This document shows positions 9,807 to 61,548 of a DNA stretch of 64,000 bases, one piece after another. The position numbers and the translations under genes were made by a program. The DNA lies in NCBI GenBank assembly GCA_027257055.1, contig JAPVLO010000277.1, positions 4,712,001 through 4,776,000 of the forward strand, in the 5' to 3' direction. Every line of letters starts with the position of its first letter. Position 1 is the first letter of the stretch. Below the pieces are notes generated by a model. That model saw nothing but the letters and a program-made list of their open reading frames with translations, was not told the DNA's origin and made no database searches. Source of the stretch: Cephalopachus bancanus (lineage: Eukaryota > Chordata > Mammalia > Primates > Tarsiidae).

Positions 9807-10181
9807 AGAATCTGCTTAAGCCAAAGTGAGGACAGCTGCGCAGAACACTCAGACCCAAGTAATCTTGGATATGAGCCTCCATCTGGCCTTCGTTACAGGC
9901 AGATTTTTTAAACGTAAAAATGGGAGACAGGAAGTGGGCTGATATGGAATTGTCAGGAATTGATTTATAGAAAAAACATTGATTGGCTCTATGTTGTTAA
10001 TCTATGAGGTGTGGGTTGGTGTCCCACGTGACATAGTTTGGTTAATTTACAGTTACTTGTGGCAACAGCAAGTAGTTTCACTAAATGAATACGTAGAAGT
10101 AGGAAGTGATTGCGGTCTCATTTTAATGCCTCTCTGGGCCTGATCCTTTAAAAGGACTCATATTACTCAGATAAAAGTTCT

Positions 10182-10456
10182 GGACAGGATGGGGTGGCTA
10201 ATGCCTAAAATCCCAGCAATTTGGGAGGCCAAGGTGGGAAGATGTCTTCAGGCCAGGAGCTTGAGACCATCCTGGGCAAAGTAGCGAGACCTCATCTTTA
10301 CAATCAAAACATTAGCTGGGCATGTTGTTTAGTGACTGTAGTCCCAACTTCTCAGGAGGCTGAGGCAGGAGGACTGCCTGAGCCAGTAGGTGCAGGTTGC
10401 AGTGAGCTATGATTGTGCCATTGTCCTCCAGCCGGGGTGACAGAGACCCCAACTCA
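10182..10456 (+). mobile_element. Alu-type dimeric SINE (AluJ-like)
   Basis: Diverged dimer from GGACAGGATGGGGTGGCTAA to GACAGAGACCCCAACTC. Confidence 0.8.
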
Positions 10457-10460
10457 ATCT

Positions 10461-10517
<57 letters not shown>
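10457..10517 (+). repeat. (CT)n(CA)n compound microsatellite
   Basis: A CT run passes into an (AC)n run at about 10483, at the 3' end of the preceding SINE. Confidence 0.88.
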
Positions 10518-10518
<1 letters not shown>

Positions 10519-10522
10519 GTTC

Positions 10523-10813
10523 TTTTGGCAGGGCAGGGTGCTGTAATCCCAGCATACTTTGGGAGGCTGAGACAGGAGGACTGCTTGAGTCCAGGAGTTC
10601 GAGACCAGTCTGGGCAACACAGCAAGACTCCATCTCAAAAAACAAGCAACAACAACAAAAAAATTAGCCAGGCGTGATGGCCTGTAGTCCCAGCTACTCA
10701 GGAGGCTGAGGCAGGCAGTTCACCTGAGCCCAGGAGGTAGAGGCTATGTGACGGCACTAGTGCACTCCAGCCTGGGTGACAGAATGAAACTGTGTCTCTA
10801 AAATAAATAAACA
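10523..10813 (+). mobile_element. Alu-type dimeric SINE (AluJ-like)
   Basis: CAGGGCAGGGTGCTGTAATC through GTGACAGAATGAAACTGTGT with an A-rich middle and tail. Confidence 0.82.
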
Positions 10814-11944
10814 ACTTCCTTTCAATCTGAGAAAGCTGATTTTTTAAAAAAAGACTAAAATACATACATACATAAAAATCACTATTGAAAGGACAGATCC
10901 CGAGGGGGAAGCCATTTGTTTTGTTCCTAGATCTTAAAACAATGATGAGAAAATAGAAACTGTGTCCTGGAGACATGCATACTCTAGGTAAAGATTAACT
11001 GTGCTGACTGTGTTTTCAGAAACACAGACCCCCTCAAGCCTGACCGGTATGGCTATTGTAATCTGAAAATAAACTCCAGGGACTCGGTCACCTCCCCCCC
11101 CCGAGGGTCTCCAAGACATTCCCAAGTGGTCAACTCACGTCTACCTGTTCACAACATCTCGAAAGGAAAAGATTAAAGCCGGGGCTGGGGGGGAGCCTAC
11201 GGGACCACACTCATCTTAGAGTGCTGACCCTTTTCCAGTCGGTGGGAAGCGAACTTTGCTTAAAATAAACCGTTTCTTCTTTCATCTCTTTGTGTGCTGC
11301 AAATCCTTGCATTACTCGCATCTCTGGTTCCCAGCGGGCACCTCTGGCGGGCCGGCTCCTGCGGTGTTGCGCCCCTCCGCAGCCTCCTAACCCTAACAAA
11401 TATGCTCTTTTCTCAAGAGTAATCAACAGGTCAAAGCTCAGTGCAGCGGGATGATTCCCAGGTTAGAGCAGGAAGAGCTCCGAGGCCCCAGGGTTGGGAT
11501 GGCCGGCCTCAGATTTAAGCCAGAAAGAGCCGAGGTACAACCCCGCAAGGCGTGGGTATCCATGACAACTGGCTCGAGGCTGGGTTCTAAATCCTTGTCG
11601 CCTATTAATTTATTTAGCCCAACCGGATTATCCTCGGCCGACTGCTCTGGTACCATCTTCTTTTCCCAGGGGAGGAACGAGCAGCGCAGAGAGGTTCGGG
11701 ATCACGTGCCCAAGATGCCCGCCCCCTCCATCCGGTTCCCTCCATCCGGCTCCCAGCCAATAGCCATCGCCTAGCCAGGATTAAAGATGGCGCCGACGAG
11801 CCGGCCTTATGACGCGCCCCCCTTCCGCCGGAAGTGCGCGGAGCAGTTCCGGGACACGGGCGTCCGCGGCGCTGGTGGTATCCTGAGCTCCGCGACTGGG
11901 TCGCTGCTGCTTCCCGCTGGAGCCGCCGCGCCGCCGCTGGGATC

Positions 11945-51723
<39,779 letters not shown>

Positions 51724-53160
51724 GAGAAGAAAAGGACCTTTGAAAGATGTGAACGTAGAGACGGTTGCAGACCTTTTGATTTCATCTATGTTCTGAATTA
51801 CACAAACCAACCAAAATTCTACCATCGTCCTGCACAGATATTATTAATTTTGGAGTTTTAAAAAAACTTTCTTTTTTTTGTTGACAAAAAAGGATCATCT
51901 GTATATAAACTAGTTGAACTTGACAGCATATAACTTAAGGAAAGCTAAAGTATTTTTGCCAGAACATATCTGGGTACTTTGTGAGAGCTGGCTGCCCTGT
52001 TCTTGAGACGGACTTTAGAACGAACTAACTCTGTTTTTCTGTTGCTGCAAAGCAGATGTCTTGAAACGCTTCTCATATTCTTAAGATATCTTCACTTCTG
52101 TTAAGAAGAATGTGTTGGTGGGCAGTGTATTCGAATGTTTTCCCGTCCCTGATTTTCCAGCTAGAAAAAAAGGCATGGGTTTTGGAGATGAGCATGATCT
52201 TTTCAGAACATTTCTGGCGTCTGCTCACGTGTCCTCGTGCCGTTGGCGGAGTGAGCCTCAGCGCAGCTCGTCCCAGGGCTCACATCTTTGCCGTCTCTGA
52301 GCAGGGGCCTCATGTTAGCATCTTCACATTTACAGGAATGGTTGATGTTTTTACCAGGGTTGGGCCTTGAGCACCACGTAACCAAGCCATTGTATGTGAC
52401 GACAAATTCTGGGCTCAGGGATCATTTCTCTGCACTCGGGAAGAAATAGGAAGGAGCTCTGTGTGAATCATTGGGGAGATGTAGGTTGCCCGATTTTTGT
52501 CTTGAGACATGAAGCAAAAGTCCCTTTGCAGTTATGATTTTAGAAAGAATTAAGCATTTCACTAGCAAGCCAAGTAATTGTTTTTCTTCCTTGAAATCAT
52601 ATTTATTTTGACTTGTAACCCCAGAGTTACCCTCTGTAGGACTCCTCCATACAGAGTCATTGTAGACTCTGTAACTTAAAAGTAACATTATTGCTCATTT
52701 GAACCGCCCCCTATTCATGTGATTCTTATTAGATGATCTGTGTTTCTTGCAGCATGTAGGGTGACCCCTGTAAAAAGGGACAAAACAAAGAGAAAGAAAA
52801 CCAAGGCTACAGAACAGGAAGCACAATTGACATTGTAATCACACCCAGAACTCTACACATTGTGTTCTTGTTAACTGTATTCTAACTTAGCAAAAATGGT
52901 CTACAGCAAATATCCCACCTGTGATAGCACTTTGGAACTGTGGGTAAAACCAGAAGACTAGTCTGTCCATTTTATTCCAAGTTGGTGTATGGGGTTAAAC
53001 TGGAAAATTCCCTGAGGCTCATTGGCCAAATTTTGAGGGAGTATGGAAGATGACTCCAGAGGTGAGTGGTTTTCTGTGTGTATGTGTGTCGATGATAATT
53101 CAGCCTGAAGTTCTGCAATTTTAGAAGTTATAATAAAGTATCATTTTTTTCTGGAAAGGC
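51724..53160 (+). other. CCDC25: CCDC25 3' UTR
   Basis: About 1.4 kb from the stop codon to the first AATAAA, with no SINE in it and no coding match. The lack of insertions, unlike the SINE-rich introns, fits a transcribed exon. The 3' end is inferred from the signal at 53132. A later AATAAA at 54870 could give a longer form. Confidence 0.7.
53132..53137 (+). promoter_or_regulatory. CCDC25: Probable CCDC25 polyadenylation signal
   Basis: First AATAAA downstream of the CCDC25 stop (1.4 kb), followed by a T-rich stretch. An alternative AATAAA lies at 54870-54875, followed by a GT-rich run. Confidence 0.6.
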
Positions 53161-55130
53161 GTTGCTACATGAATTCTTAGAATTCTGAAAAGGGTAGCCT
53201 CTATCCACAAGCTGAGTTTGAGGGTGATGTTGTTGTGGAAAACCTCATTTGTCTGAGGCTCAATCTGATAGGTTTTGGGGATGTCATCTTCTTCCTCCAC
53301 TGATAAATACCTCTGTGCTCCAAATGTCCAGGGGGTCAAAGTGGATACCCTTTCTCAGATTCTTCTGGTGGACGAAATGAGTAGGTGAGCCTCTTCCGTC
53401 AGGCTGTCCTGCCTGGTTTCTGTAAACCATCCTTTAACTCTACTGCCAGCCCCTCACACGAGGAGGTTGTGCTTTTGGCATCACCTGTGTCACCCCAGCC
53501 TTCCACAGCCTCTGTAGGACTCCTCCATACCCCACATTGCAACACATGTAGCTCGAGCTTTTGAAGAATACATCTGTTTTTACTGTATTGTGTGAGATCT
53601 TGGGTCCAAGTTTTAAACATTTCATAACTCGCAGCTTACACTGGTCTAGAACAGTCAGGCCCTCTCTGCTGAGCTCTCAGAGTTGAATTCCCAGCTCTCA
53701 CCTCTTCTGCTGTTCTGTGCTGATTTCCCCCTGCCTCTGCAAGTGCGTTTTATTTTTTCCCAATTCCCTTGGTCCCTGGGAAAGCAAGGACCTTTTCTTT
53801 TGAAGACATGCAGGTTCATTGCCAACAGGTCAAACTCTTGGCATTGGAGTCATCTCATTTCTTGCTGTTGGCATGTTTCCTTAGTGCTCGATAGAATTCT
53901 AAATTGGTGCTATTTTTATGAGCTGTGCCCTTGATCAGATCCACGCTGTGAATCCGAGTCACCTTGCCAACTCTCCAGTTTCATCACTGTTGGCGAGGGT
54001 CATATTACCATTTGATGTACTTCACAAGCTCTGCTCTCTTGTTATGTTCTGATAGCTTTAGACTTCTCGTTTCTCATTCGCCTTTGTTTGTCCAGGGTCA
54101 TGGTCTTTGGGGAAGGGAGGCCCTGTCAATGCTTGTGCTGAAACCGATGTTGGGAGGTTTACAAGAATAGCGACGGCTTTGACGTTGGCGGAATAGGTGG
54201 CAGGCTTTAGTCGAACCCCTTCAGGATCTCTTCTGTTGTGTTGTATTGTCTTGAAATCATTCTTGAAGCTTAGATTCCAGTGAGTTTTTTACCTGTTTGA
54301 CGTTGGAAGGCTGCTGTGAGCCTCCCCGTGTGGCAAGGTTGGAGAGGGAGCGCCTGCTCCTAGCCTGAGATCAAAGCTTTTCCTCCCACTGTCGCATCTG
54401 TCTGAGAGGAACTGGGTGTCTGAGCTGGAACTGTTCGTTGGGAAACTTGCAGGGTGGTGGAACAATTTGTCAGTTTCTCCTGAGCTGTGAAATTGAAGCC
54501 TGCTTTTTTCCTTGTTTGATTTGAAGTACAGCATGTGAATAACATTTCCGTATTCCAAAGGATCATATTAGCGTGAGTAGATGACCTTCTGATTTTAAAA
54601 TGGACCTGACTATAATCAAAAAGTGTAAAATTAGAAACTTAAATTTCAAACTAAATCTCAGTCTTGACCCACCTAACCCCAGTGAGTGTGTGGCCGCTCA
54701 GAAAAGAGGACAGTACCACTGTCACCCGGGTAGGTTCACATTCAACTTGCACTCAGAGCTCTTGTCTGCTGGGTATGGGCAAGAGACTTACGGGCATTCT
54801 GTCATTTCAAACATGGGACGATGCCAGCTGCAGAGACAGCATGCCCTGGGTGAAGGATCTGGAAAATACAATAAATCTTCTAGTTTGAGTAGAACTGTGT
54901 GTGTGCGTGTGTAAGTATAAGATTTCACTTTTGCCTTCTCCTCCAAGGTTCAGTCTCACCGATGGGATGTGCATGCTTATTTTAGGCTAGGTGAGGAGGA
55001 AGAGGGAGGTTCTTAGACTACACATGATGAAGCCCTTCACATGGTCATAGCAGGAGAAGGAGCAAATCATAGTGGAGGGAAGTTTGCCCAAGAATTCCAG
55101 GAAGAGGATTGAAGAACCCAGAGCTAAAAG
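53161..55130. other. Unique intergenic sequence downstream of CCDC25
   Basis: No SINE or repeat family that I recognise, except a GT-rich run near 54895. Several minus-strand open stretches exist (for example 53121-53339), but none matches a protein I know. It could be extended 3' UTR or old unmasked repeat. Confidence 0.5.
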
Positions 55131-55147
55131 GCCATGGTGTGGTGTGT

Positions 55148-55425
55148 GTGTTTTGAGTCGGGGTCTCGCTCAAGACTGGCTGGAGCGCAATGGCACAGTC
55201 ACAGCTCATAGCCTTGATCTCCTGGGCTTAGGTGGTCCTTCTACATCGGCCTCACGAATAGCTGGGACTCTTGGTGTGTACCATCACACCTGGCTAATTT
55301 TTTATTTTTGTAGAGATTCTTCACTACGTTGCCTAGGCTGGTCTCGGACTCCTGGGCTCAAGCAGCCTCTCGCCTTCGCCTCCCAGAGTGCTGGGATTAC
55401 AGGCATAAGCCACCATGCCTGGCCA
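55148..55425 (-). mobile_element. Alu-type dimeric SINE (AluJ-like)
   Basis: TTTGAGTCGGGGTCTCGCTC through AAGCCACCATGCCTGGCC; GGCCATGGT / GGCCATGAT flank it. Confidence 0.83.
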
Positions 55426-55601
55426 GGCCATGATATTTGAACACTAGCATTTAGAGTCAATAACTGGTTCCCTGTCACTCCCAGAATTCCTGGGGGTCTG
55501 CCTGAAATTCTGGCCAAGGTGAGACTGCAATGCAAAGACTTCTGGCATGGTTTCATGAATGAATGCAGGGCTCTGGACAGTGTTGATAGATTTTCACCCC
55601 T

Positions 55602-55892
55602 TTTTTTTTTTTTTGAGTTGGTGTCTTACTCTGTCTGCCAGACTAGAGTGCAGTAGCCGCTCCCGACCACCGCAGCCTCGACCTGCTGGGCTCCGGTGAT
55701 CCTTCCACCTCAGCCTTCCAAGTAGTTGGAATTACAGGCATGCGCTACCACGCCCGGCTGATTTTTGATTTATTGTAGAGATGAGGTCTCGCCAGGTTGC
55801 CCAGGTGGGTCTCGAGCCCGCGGGCTCAGGCAATCCACTCACCTCAGCCTCCCGAAGGCGCGGGATTACAGGCTGAGCCACCGAGCCCGGCT
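55602..55892 (-). mobile_element. Young tarsier-type Alu SINE
   Basis: T run, GAGTTGGTGTCTTACTCTGT, end GGCTGAGCCACCGAGCCCGG; TTCACCCCTT / TTCCACCCTT flank it. Confidence 0.9.
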
Positions 55893-56931
55893 TCCACCCT
55901 TCTTGTGATAGAGCCTACTCTAATGTGAGAACGTTTGCAGGGAAATTTGAGGGTCGAGGGGGTTACACAACCATGCAAGTTTTCCTCCCAACTAAAAAAA
56001 AATACTTGAATTCGTAAATGTTTGTTAGTGCACATTTGGGTTACATTTCTAGGCAAGGCAGCACCTGCTTCCTTTAATTTTAACTGCCCTAACTGCCAGA
56101 ATTCTGGGGTTTAAATGTTTGAGTAAATTAATGTATGTGGGGAACATAGTTTGAAACCAGAATTCCCTTTCAGAAAAATTAAGAGTTCTTTGTATGTACT
56201 GGGTGACAGCAGTCACTGAAAATACACCTACCCGATGCCATCTCTCAACTATGGTTTATCATTAGGTTATGCATACCTCTGTTTTCTGTCTCACGTTGAT
56301 TGCTTAGTTTTGTCTGAGTTCGTTGTTGTATCAGTCATTGTCTAAGTTCGTTGTTGTATCAGTCATCTGAGCTTTCTACCTTACTGGTTGTGACTACAGG
56401 TCTGTACCATAGCCAATGAAATAACAAACTGGTCTCTGCCATGGGCATGTGCTGAGTGGCACTAACCCAGCATTTTCTGCGTTTGTTAACAGCCAAGGAA
56501 TGATGGCCAGGGGAAATTATTGCTCACTCTAGAAATCCGTGCTGCTTTTGCTGGTTCTCAAGCCTGGTGAGTGGGTGTCAATATTTAAGGCTGAAGGAAA
56601 GAAATTCTCCAAAGTCAGTATTATGTTTTGTTCCGACTTTAATCCCACCTTGTAAACACTGCAGTAGAAATACAAGACGGCCTGACGTCTCACATCCTGC
56701 CGAGATGAGGCCTGGGCCACCCGGGCTCCTGCCGCTGTTTGGGTTTCCGCCTCGGCTGTTCGCTTGGCATGGAGAAGGCTAACATTTGCTGTTAAATCCA
56801 GAAGAAAACTGGGTTCTTTCTCACAGCAAAGGCTGATCCGGTCAGTCTGGAAGCATTTTGACCCTTGGTGAAGACACAATCCAGGGTCAACAAATTAAAA
56901 CTACAGACTGAGAAAGACAGCAAATCTCAGT
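55893..56931. other. Unique intergenic sequence
   Basis: No gene or recognisable repeat apart from the 28-bp tandem duplication at 56311-56366. Confidence 0.5.
56311..56366 (+). repeat. Tandem duplication, 28-bp unit x2
   Basis: Two copies that share CGTTGTTGTATCAGTCAT and differ at one base (GTCTGAG / GTCTAAG). Confidence 0.95.
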
Positions 56932-56948
56932 AAAGGCACAGTGCTCTT

Positions 56949-57369
56949 AGCTGGGCTCGGTGTCTCAGCCTGTAATCCCGCGCCTTTGGGAGGCTGAGGT
57001 GAGTGGATGGCCTGAGTCCGCGGGTTCGAGACTCGCCTGGGCAACTTGGTGAGACCTCACCTCTACAATAAATCAAAAAATAAGCCAGCTTGGTGGTTCA
57101 GCCTGTAATCCCACGCCTTGGGAGGCTGTGGTGAGTGGATTGCCTGAGCCCGCGGGTTCGAGACCCGCCTGGGCAACTTGGCGAGACCTCATCTCTACAA
57201 TAGATCAAAAATCAGCCAGGTGTGGTAGCGCGCGGCTGTAGTTCCAGCTACTTGGAAGGCTGAGGCGGAAGGATCGCCGGAGCCCAGCAGGTCGAGGCTG
57301 CGGTGGCCGGGAGCAGCCACTGCACTCCAGTCTGGGCGACAGAGTGAGACTCCGACTCAAAAAAAAAAA
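56949..57369 (+). mobile_element. Trimeric (left-left-right) tarsier-type Alu SINE
   Basis: A left arm (56949-57082) runs straight into a complete dimer (57083-57369): two left arms, then one right arm. One 17-bp duplication (AAAGGCACAGTGCTCTT at 56932-56948, AAAGGCACAATGCTCTT at 57370-57386, one mismatch) encloses all 421 bp, and no duplication separates the two units. It therefore inserted as one trimer. Confidence 0.85.
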
Positions 57370-57613
57370 AAAGGCACAATGCTCTTGCACCGGCCTGGCC
57401 TTGCCAAAACAGTCTTGCACTATGAAACCCTTGGCTTCCTATTACAGCATCCCTTCAAAGCTACGAAGTGCTTATTATATGGTTAATGGACTTAGCATCA
57501 GTGAGGCACACATATGTATTTCAAAACTAGAATTGTTTTTAGGAGAGTCGTTGGAAAGGGAGGGAAGGTCTGAAATGGACAAAGCTTGAATTTGGTTACT
57601 TAAGAAGCTTTCC

Positions 57614-57908
57614 TGGCCGGGCTCAGTGGCTCAGCCTGTCATGCCAGCACTTTGGGAGGCCAAGGCAAGTGAATTGCCTGAGCCTGCAGGTTCGAGGCCA
57701 GCCTGGACAACTTGGCGAGACCTCATCTCTGCAATAAATTTTAAAAAATTAGCCGAGTGCGGTAGCACACGCCTGTAGTTCCAGGTCCTTGGAAGGCTGA
57801 GGTGGAAGGGTGGCCAGAGCCCAGCGGGTCGATGCTGGGTTGGCCGTGAGTGTGCCACTGCACTCCAGCCTGGACGACAGAGTGAGACTCCAATTCAAAA
57901 AAAAAAAG
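57614..57908 (+). mobile_element. Alu-type dimeric SINE
   Basis: GGCCGGGCTCAGTGGCTCAG through GTGAGACTCCAATTC and A tail. Confidence 0.88.
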
Positions 57909-59078
57909 AGAGACTTTTCTGATGCCAACAATTAGAAAATGTTTTCTGTTTCCAACAAGGGGGAAGGAGGTGCACGTTCCTGTCCCCCAGCCTAAGGTGA
58001 AACTGCCCCCTGTGGGGTCTTTTTTCTGCCACATGTAGAGTGTTACCTGCTGTGTTTAAAACCAGTGCTTGATTGGGGCTTTGTAACCCAGGAAAACGGA
58101 AGAATATATCAATTACCTGGACTTTTTTGTTTCTCTCGTTGCTATCAAAGAAGACACCGGCTGGGAAAGCAGCTCTCATATATCAGGATTAAAGAGGGGG
58201 CCTCCCTTCCTTTCTTGGCTGCCTTCAGGTCCTCTGTGGCCTCCCCCCCCCCCCCCCGACTCCCCGCTCCCCCGACTCCCCAGGACTTGCTGGGCTTCAG
58301 TGTTGGGAAGAAGGGTTGAGTGTTTTTTGTATTTGCATGAATAGGTACACATGGTCCCGAAGTCAAGAAGTCTAAAGGGGCTATAGGGTGAAAAGTTTCC
58401 ATTTCTCCTCAGCAACTGGTGTTACTTTTTCTTTTTCTTTATTAATTAAAGGCAGAAGCTCTCCAGCTAAGCTCGGAGTTTCTGCCTTCCTCTCTGCCTG
58501 GAAGATTCAGCGGCTCAGTTAAGGAGGGGAGTGCTTCTCTCTGCCTTTGCCCCCTGGGGCAAGTAATCCGAGAAAATACCCGGAGGCTTCCCAGGCGTCA
58601 CTGGGGCTTAGGGGAAGATAATGGGTTCAGAAAGGAAGAGGAACAGGAGGATTAGGAGTCCCTTGGTGTCCCTGCCCACGAACCAGCCTCTGCTTGTACG
58701 CGGAGTTACGAGATGATCATCTCTTAATAAGCTCCTGTGTTCCAATTAAAATCTGAGCTCAGTGCAGAATGAACCAAAGAGAGAACACCCTTTCATCTCA
58801 GTTGGGGCCTGGGGGCAGAGAAGAAGCGGTGTAGGTGGGTGGGGGGCACGGAGATGTTGGGAACAGGACTGGCCTCGGGCGACCCCGGCTACCCTTTGAT
58901 TTTCTCCCACCCCAGCTTCCCAGTACCCTGGCCTTCTCTTAACCCATCGGAAAGGATGGGAGGAAGTTCTCAAGTGGGTGCGACTCTGACCACATACTGA
59001 AGAGAAAGGAGCCACACGCCACTTCCAGCCTAGACTTTGCCTTCAGGGCTGTGGTTCTTAGGATGCAGCTCTGCTCCT
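57909..59078. other. Unique intergenic sequence
   Basis: No gene or SINE. A C homopolymer and CCCCGACTCCCC repeats lie at 58243-58280, and an AT-rich, TCTTAATAAGCTCC-containing stretch at 58700-58770 resembles a conserved noncoding element only by composition. Confidence 0.45.
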
Positions 59079-59322
59079 CTTTTTTTTTTTGAGTTGGAGT
59101 TTCACTCTCGTCCAGTAGGCTCCAGCCATCCTTCCACCCCAGCCTTCCCAGTAGCCGGAATTACAGGCACGCGCTACCATGCCTGGCTGATTTTTTTGAT
59201 TTATTGTAGAGATGAGGTCTCGCCAAGTTGCCCAGGTGGGTCTCAAACCCGCGGGTTCAGACAATCCACTCACCTCAGCCTCCCTAAGCACAGGATTACA
59301 GGCTGAGCCACCAAGCCCGGCT
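59079..59322 (-). mobile_element. Tarsier-type Alu SINE, internally deleted
   Basis: T run, GAGTTGGAGTTTCACTCTCG, a short right arm, end GGCTGAGCCACCAAGCCCGG. Confidence 0.87.
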
Positions 59323-59350
59323 TCTCCTTTCCATGTGACTTAAGATGAAG

Positions 59351-59636
59351 CCAGACACTGGTTCATGCCTGTAATCCCAACACCGGGAGGCCGAGGCGGG
59401 AGGATCTGTTGAGGCCAGGAGTTTGAGACTAGTCTGAGCAACAAAAAGAGACCCCCATCCCTACAAAAAAATAGAAAAATTAGCTGGGCATGGTGTCACA
59501 GGCCTGTAGTCCCACCTACTCGAGAGTCTGAGGCAGGTGGATTGCTTGAGCCCAGGGGTTCAAGGCTGTGGTGAGCTGAGACTGTGCCCTACACTCCAGC
59601 CCAGGTGACAGAGTGAGACCTTGTCTGAAAAAAAAA
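59351..59636 (+). mobile_element. Alu-type dimeric SINE (AluJ-like)
   Basis: AGCCAGACACTGGTTCATGC through GAGTGAGACCTTGTCTG and A tail. Confidence 0.83.
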
Positions 59637-60029
59637 GTGTCACCTGTCCCCGTTGGGCCTCCGTCTGCTCACTGGAAGACGAATAGGTCTAGAGCAGGGT
59701 GTGTTGATTCCAATGCTGCAGAGGCAGGTAACTGACAGGCGGGAAGGCCAGGCAGGAGACTCACACGGAGTGGTTGGGTGCTGAGATGGATGGAAAAACA
59801 GCTTTGCTTGGGGCAGCTGTGACAGCCTGGGCAGCCAGTGAGTGACACTTGTCGAAGGCGCTGAACTGGGCAGGACAGAAACATGGAAATGGCCTGTCTT
59901 TCCAGTCACTTCAGCAGCACCCTGATTTCTCTTCCCTGCCCTTTGATGACATCCTGGACGACATCGGATTCCATGACTTTCTGATCCCTTTCCAATGCAA
60001 GAACTGTTCCATTTTAAAATGCCAGTTTC

Positions 60030-60325
60030 AGCCGGGCGCGGCGGTTCAGCCCGTCATCCCAGCACTTTGGGAGACTGAGACGAGAGGGTTGCCAGAGCCC
60101 GGGGGTTCGAGACTAGCTCTGGGCGACTTAGCGAGACCTCATCTCTACAGTAAGTCAAAAATCAGCCGGGCATGGTAGCGCACGCCTGTAGTTCCGGCTA
60201 CTTGGAAGGCTGAGGCGGAAGGATCGCCGGAGCCCAGAGGTCGAGGCTGGGATGGTCCTGAGCGTGCCACTGCGCTCCAGCCTGGGTGACAGAGGGAGAT
60301 GCCGACTCAAAAAAAATAAATGGAA
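60030..60325 (+). mobile_element. Alu-type dimeric SINE
   Basis: AGCCGGGCGCGGCGGTTCAG with A-rich tail. Perfect TAAAATGCCAGTTTC duplications at 60015-60029 and 60326-60340. Confidence 0.92.
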
Positions 60326-60461
60326 TAAAATGCCAGTTTCCTTTTAGATGTGAAAAACTCACTTAAACCAAAATATCCATCTTGCGCAGAATTCAAAACT
60401 TCGGCCCACCTCCTAGTTCAGGTCCGATTCTTCACTCTGCCTCTTCCAGAGTTTCCCACGG

Positions 60462-60517
60462 CCTCCCTCTTCTAGAGAAGCTTCTAGAGAAGTGCCGGCT
60501 TCTCTAGAGAGGAGGGG
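60462..60517 (+). repeat. Inverted repeat (hairpin) in unique sequence
   Basis: Arm CCTCCCTCTTCTAGAGAAGC (60462-60481) pairs with GCTTCTCTAGAGAGGAGG (60498-60515), with a loop of about 16 nt. CTTCTAGAGAAG also repeats directly inside. Confidence 0.85.
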
Positions 60518-60666
60518 AGGGATGGAGAAGGCGGTTTAGGGAGGCCGCTGGATCCTCCATGGCAGGGGTTAGAGGAGGAGGAGAATCTTTGGTGACGAGC
60601 CCTGTCATGGCCTGTCCCAACTCAGCAGGTGCCCGGCACCAGTCCTCAGGCCCTTTGGTGGGTTCT

Positions 60667-60850
60667 TTTTTTTTTTTTTTGAGTTGGAGTCTCACTCTGT
60701 CGCCCAGACTGGAATGCGGTGGCCGCTCCCGGCCACCGCAGCCTCGGCCTGCTGGGCTCCGGCGATCCTTCCGCCTCAGCCTTCCTAGTAGCTGGAACTA
60801 CAGGCACGCGCCACCACGCCCGGCTGGTGTATGGATTGATTGTAGAGATG
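60667..60850 (-). mobile_element. Alu-type SINE, right arm (5'-truncated)
   Basis: T run, GAGTTGGAGTCTCACTCTGT, ends after ATTGATTGTAGAGATGTT; the left arm is missing. Confidence 0.87.
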
Positions 60851-61144
60851 TTGATCCAGTGCCATAGTCCTCTGAGCTTCCCTTGTCATCTCGCACCCTT
60901 CCCCAGCCACAGGCGGGACACCAACAGCCTCCTCTGAGGCTCGAGTCTGCTTCCCTGGCAGCCAGCCGTCTTCAGTAAACTCTGGACAACCCACCTCTCA
61001 CCTGGGAGCCAACTCGCTCCTTGTGCTTCCCCTTGACCAGAGGGAAACTCCACCTGACACGTGAGGCAGGTCCAGCCTGGCCACCTGCCACCACTGTCTC
61101 CTCATTGGGCCGCTGCAGGCAGTGCTAGGAGTGACCAGCCTTTA

Positions 61145-61448
<304 letters not shown>

Positions 61449-61548
61449 AAATCAGGTGAGAAGCAGAATCTGTCTTGGTGGTAAAGCATGCCAAAGATGG
61501 GCCCCCTGGCTCAGCAAGCCCCCACCCCAGGCCCACCCTCAAGTTCTT

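Larger units (their letters stand above)
8313..11860. other. Intergenic space between the divergent ESCO2 and CCDC25 genes
   Basis: Contains the outer ESCO2 island, four SINEs (8775, 9471, 10182, 10523), a MIR fragment, a long GT and a CT/CA repeat, then about 0.9 kb of unique sequence up to the CCDC25 island. No gene is seen. Confidence 0.7.

Noticed and set aside
11834..11944. In-frame upstream extension of CCDC25 from a GTG
   Set aside because: No ATG, no match to the family N-terminus MVFYF, and it overlaps promoter motifs; the ATG at 11945 gives the exact human length.
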